A DNA stretch of 14,098 nucleotides, from assembly GCF_019649055.1 (NCBI RefSeq), contig NW_026570730.1, positions 1-14,098 on the forward strand, written 5' to 3'. This DNA comes from Paramacrobiotus metropolitanus. Lineage: Eukaryota > Tardigrada > Eutardigrada > Parachela > Macrobiotidae. This document shows positions 13,864 to 14,098 of this stretch, in pieces. The position numbers and the translations under genes were made by a program. Under the pieces are notes generated by a model, which did no database searches, was not told where the DNA came from, and saw only the letters and a list, made by a program, of their open reading frames with translations. Each line of letters starts with the position of its first letter. Position 1 is the first letter of the stretch.

Positions 13864-14098
13864 CCGGAACTCAACCATGGAGTTACCGAATGGAATGTTT
13901 GGCCGTGGTATGGGCGGCAGAAATTTAAACACTTCATTGACCACGGACCATTCACCGCTAGAACGGATCACCGAGCAATCGCAGAACCTGCCTGATGCGA
14001 GTCAAACCGACCTGGCATCAACCTCGACTAACGAGATGGGCACTGGCTTTACAAGACGGGGACATAACCATCGAGTATAAGCCAGGAGTTTTCTGCGA
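13864..14098 (+). pseudogene. pol: RNase H, C-terminal part, cut by the window end
   Basis: Three frames carry the sense in turn. They are MECLAVVWAAE (from 13890, with the catalytic Glu), HFIDHGPFTARTDHRAI (from 13921, with the late ARTDH Asp) and RWALALQDGDITIEYKPG (from about 13992). These are the RNase H end and the 'RLTRW..L..' tether toward integrase in Gypsy elements. Integrase itself must lie beyond 14098. Confidence 0.75.

Larger units (their letters stand above)
2098..14098 (+). mobile_element. Ty3/Gypsy-type LTR retrotransposon, 5' part
   Basis: The order LTR, primer site, leader, gag (capsid plus CCHC knuckle), aspartic protease, reverse transcriptase, RNase H is that of Ty3/Gypsy (Metaviridae-like) elements. 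Evidence for the class is the capsid region with an FDGDH...WL start at 7491, the DTGA protease site at 10032, and RT blocks typical of the group (SGFWQI, MPFG, YIDD) followed by ECDASG of RNase H. The element runs off the window, so integrase, any third gene and the 3' LTR are unseen. From the LTR start to RNase H alone it is 12 kb, well above the 5-8 kb usual for whole elements of this class. Gag and the protease segment hold long open frames, while the part after about 11.0 kb is broken by many frame changes. Confidence 0.93.

Noticed and set aside
12700-14098. Ciliate-type pervasive programmed frameshifting (as in Euplotes)
   Set aside because: The changes are not tied to AAA-stop contexts, run in both directions and fall at varied sites, which points to indels.

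Overview
The window is eukaryotic and is made largely of mobile DNA. It is AT-rich up to about 4.3 kb. From there to the right edge it is a GC-richer block of retroelement coding sequence, all on the + strand. I see no bacterial features, no rRNA or tRNA gene, no CRISPR array and no recognisable host protein gene. The TCAGT-type initiator in the long terminal repeat (LTR), the GAGA-like sites and the ATG context suggest an invertebrate, perhaps an arthropod. That is a weak inference.

Layout. (1) 1-607 is non-coding flank with strong palindromes (17-105 and 214-243). (2) 608-1981 is a complete 1374-bp non-autonomous DNA transposon. It has 56-bp terminal inverted repeats (55/56 matching), an AAGTG target duplication on both sides and no transposase. 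(3) 1982-2097 is a short flank with two more palindromes. (4) 2098-14098 is the 5' part of a very large Ty3/Gypsy-type LTR retrotransposon, cut by the window end inside or just after RNase H. Integrase and the 3' LTR are not in view. Its order is: 5' LTR (2098-3019, TGTAACAG...CTGTTACA), a primer-binding-site candidate at 3020, a 1.3-kb structured leader, gag (4331-8940), protease (DTG at 10032), a long linker, reverse transcriptase (motif A Asp at 13156, YIDD at 13341) and RNase H (DAS at 13783).

How the genes work together. The reading frame changes by -1 between gag and pro. The two frames overlap by only 28 nt (8913-8940). That overlap contains the slippery heptamer GGGAAAC in the correct register, followed after 5 nt by a sequence that folds on paper into an H-type pseudoknot. 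This is a near-textbook programmed -1 frameshift signal for making Gag-Pro-Pol from the gag mRNA.

The element is unusual in size. Gag would be about 1,500 residues, with a long disordered Pro/Thr repeat region and a long coiled coil ahead of a normal capsid and a CCHC zinc knuckle. Some 365 residues precede the protease active site, and about 2.6 kb separate protease from RT. The copy is not intact: gag has about four extra frame changes and the region from 11.0 kb onward has about seventeen, while the catalytic motifs are conserved. This is either indel decay or uncorrected sequencing error. All frame-change positions are approximate.
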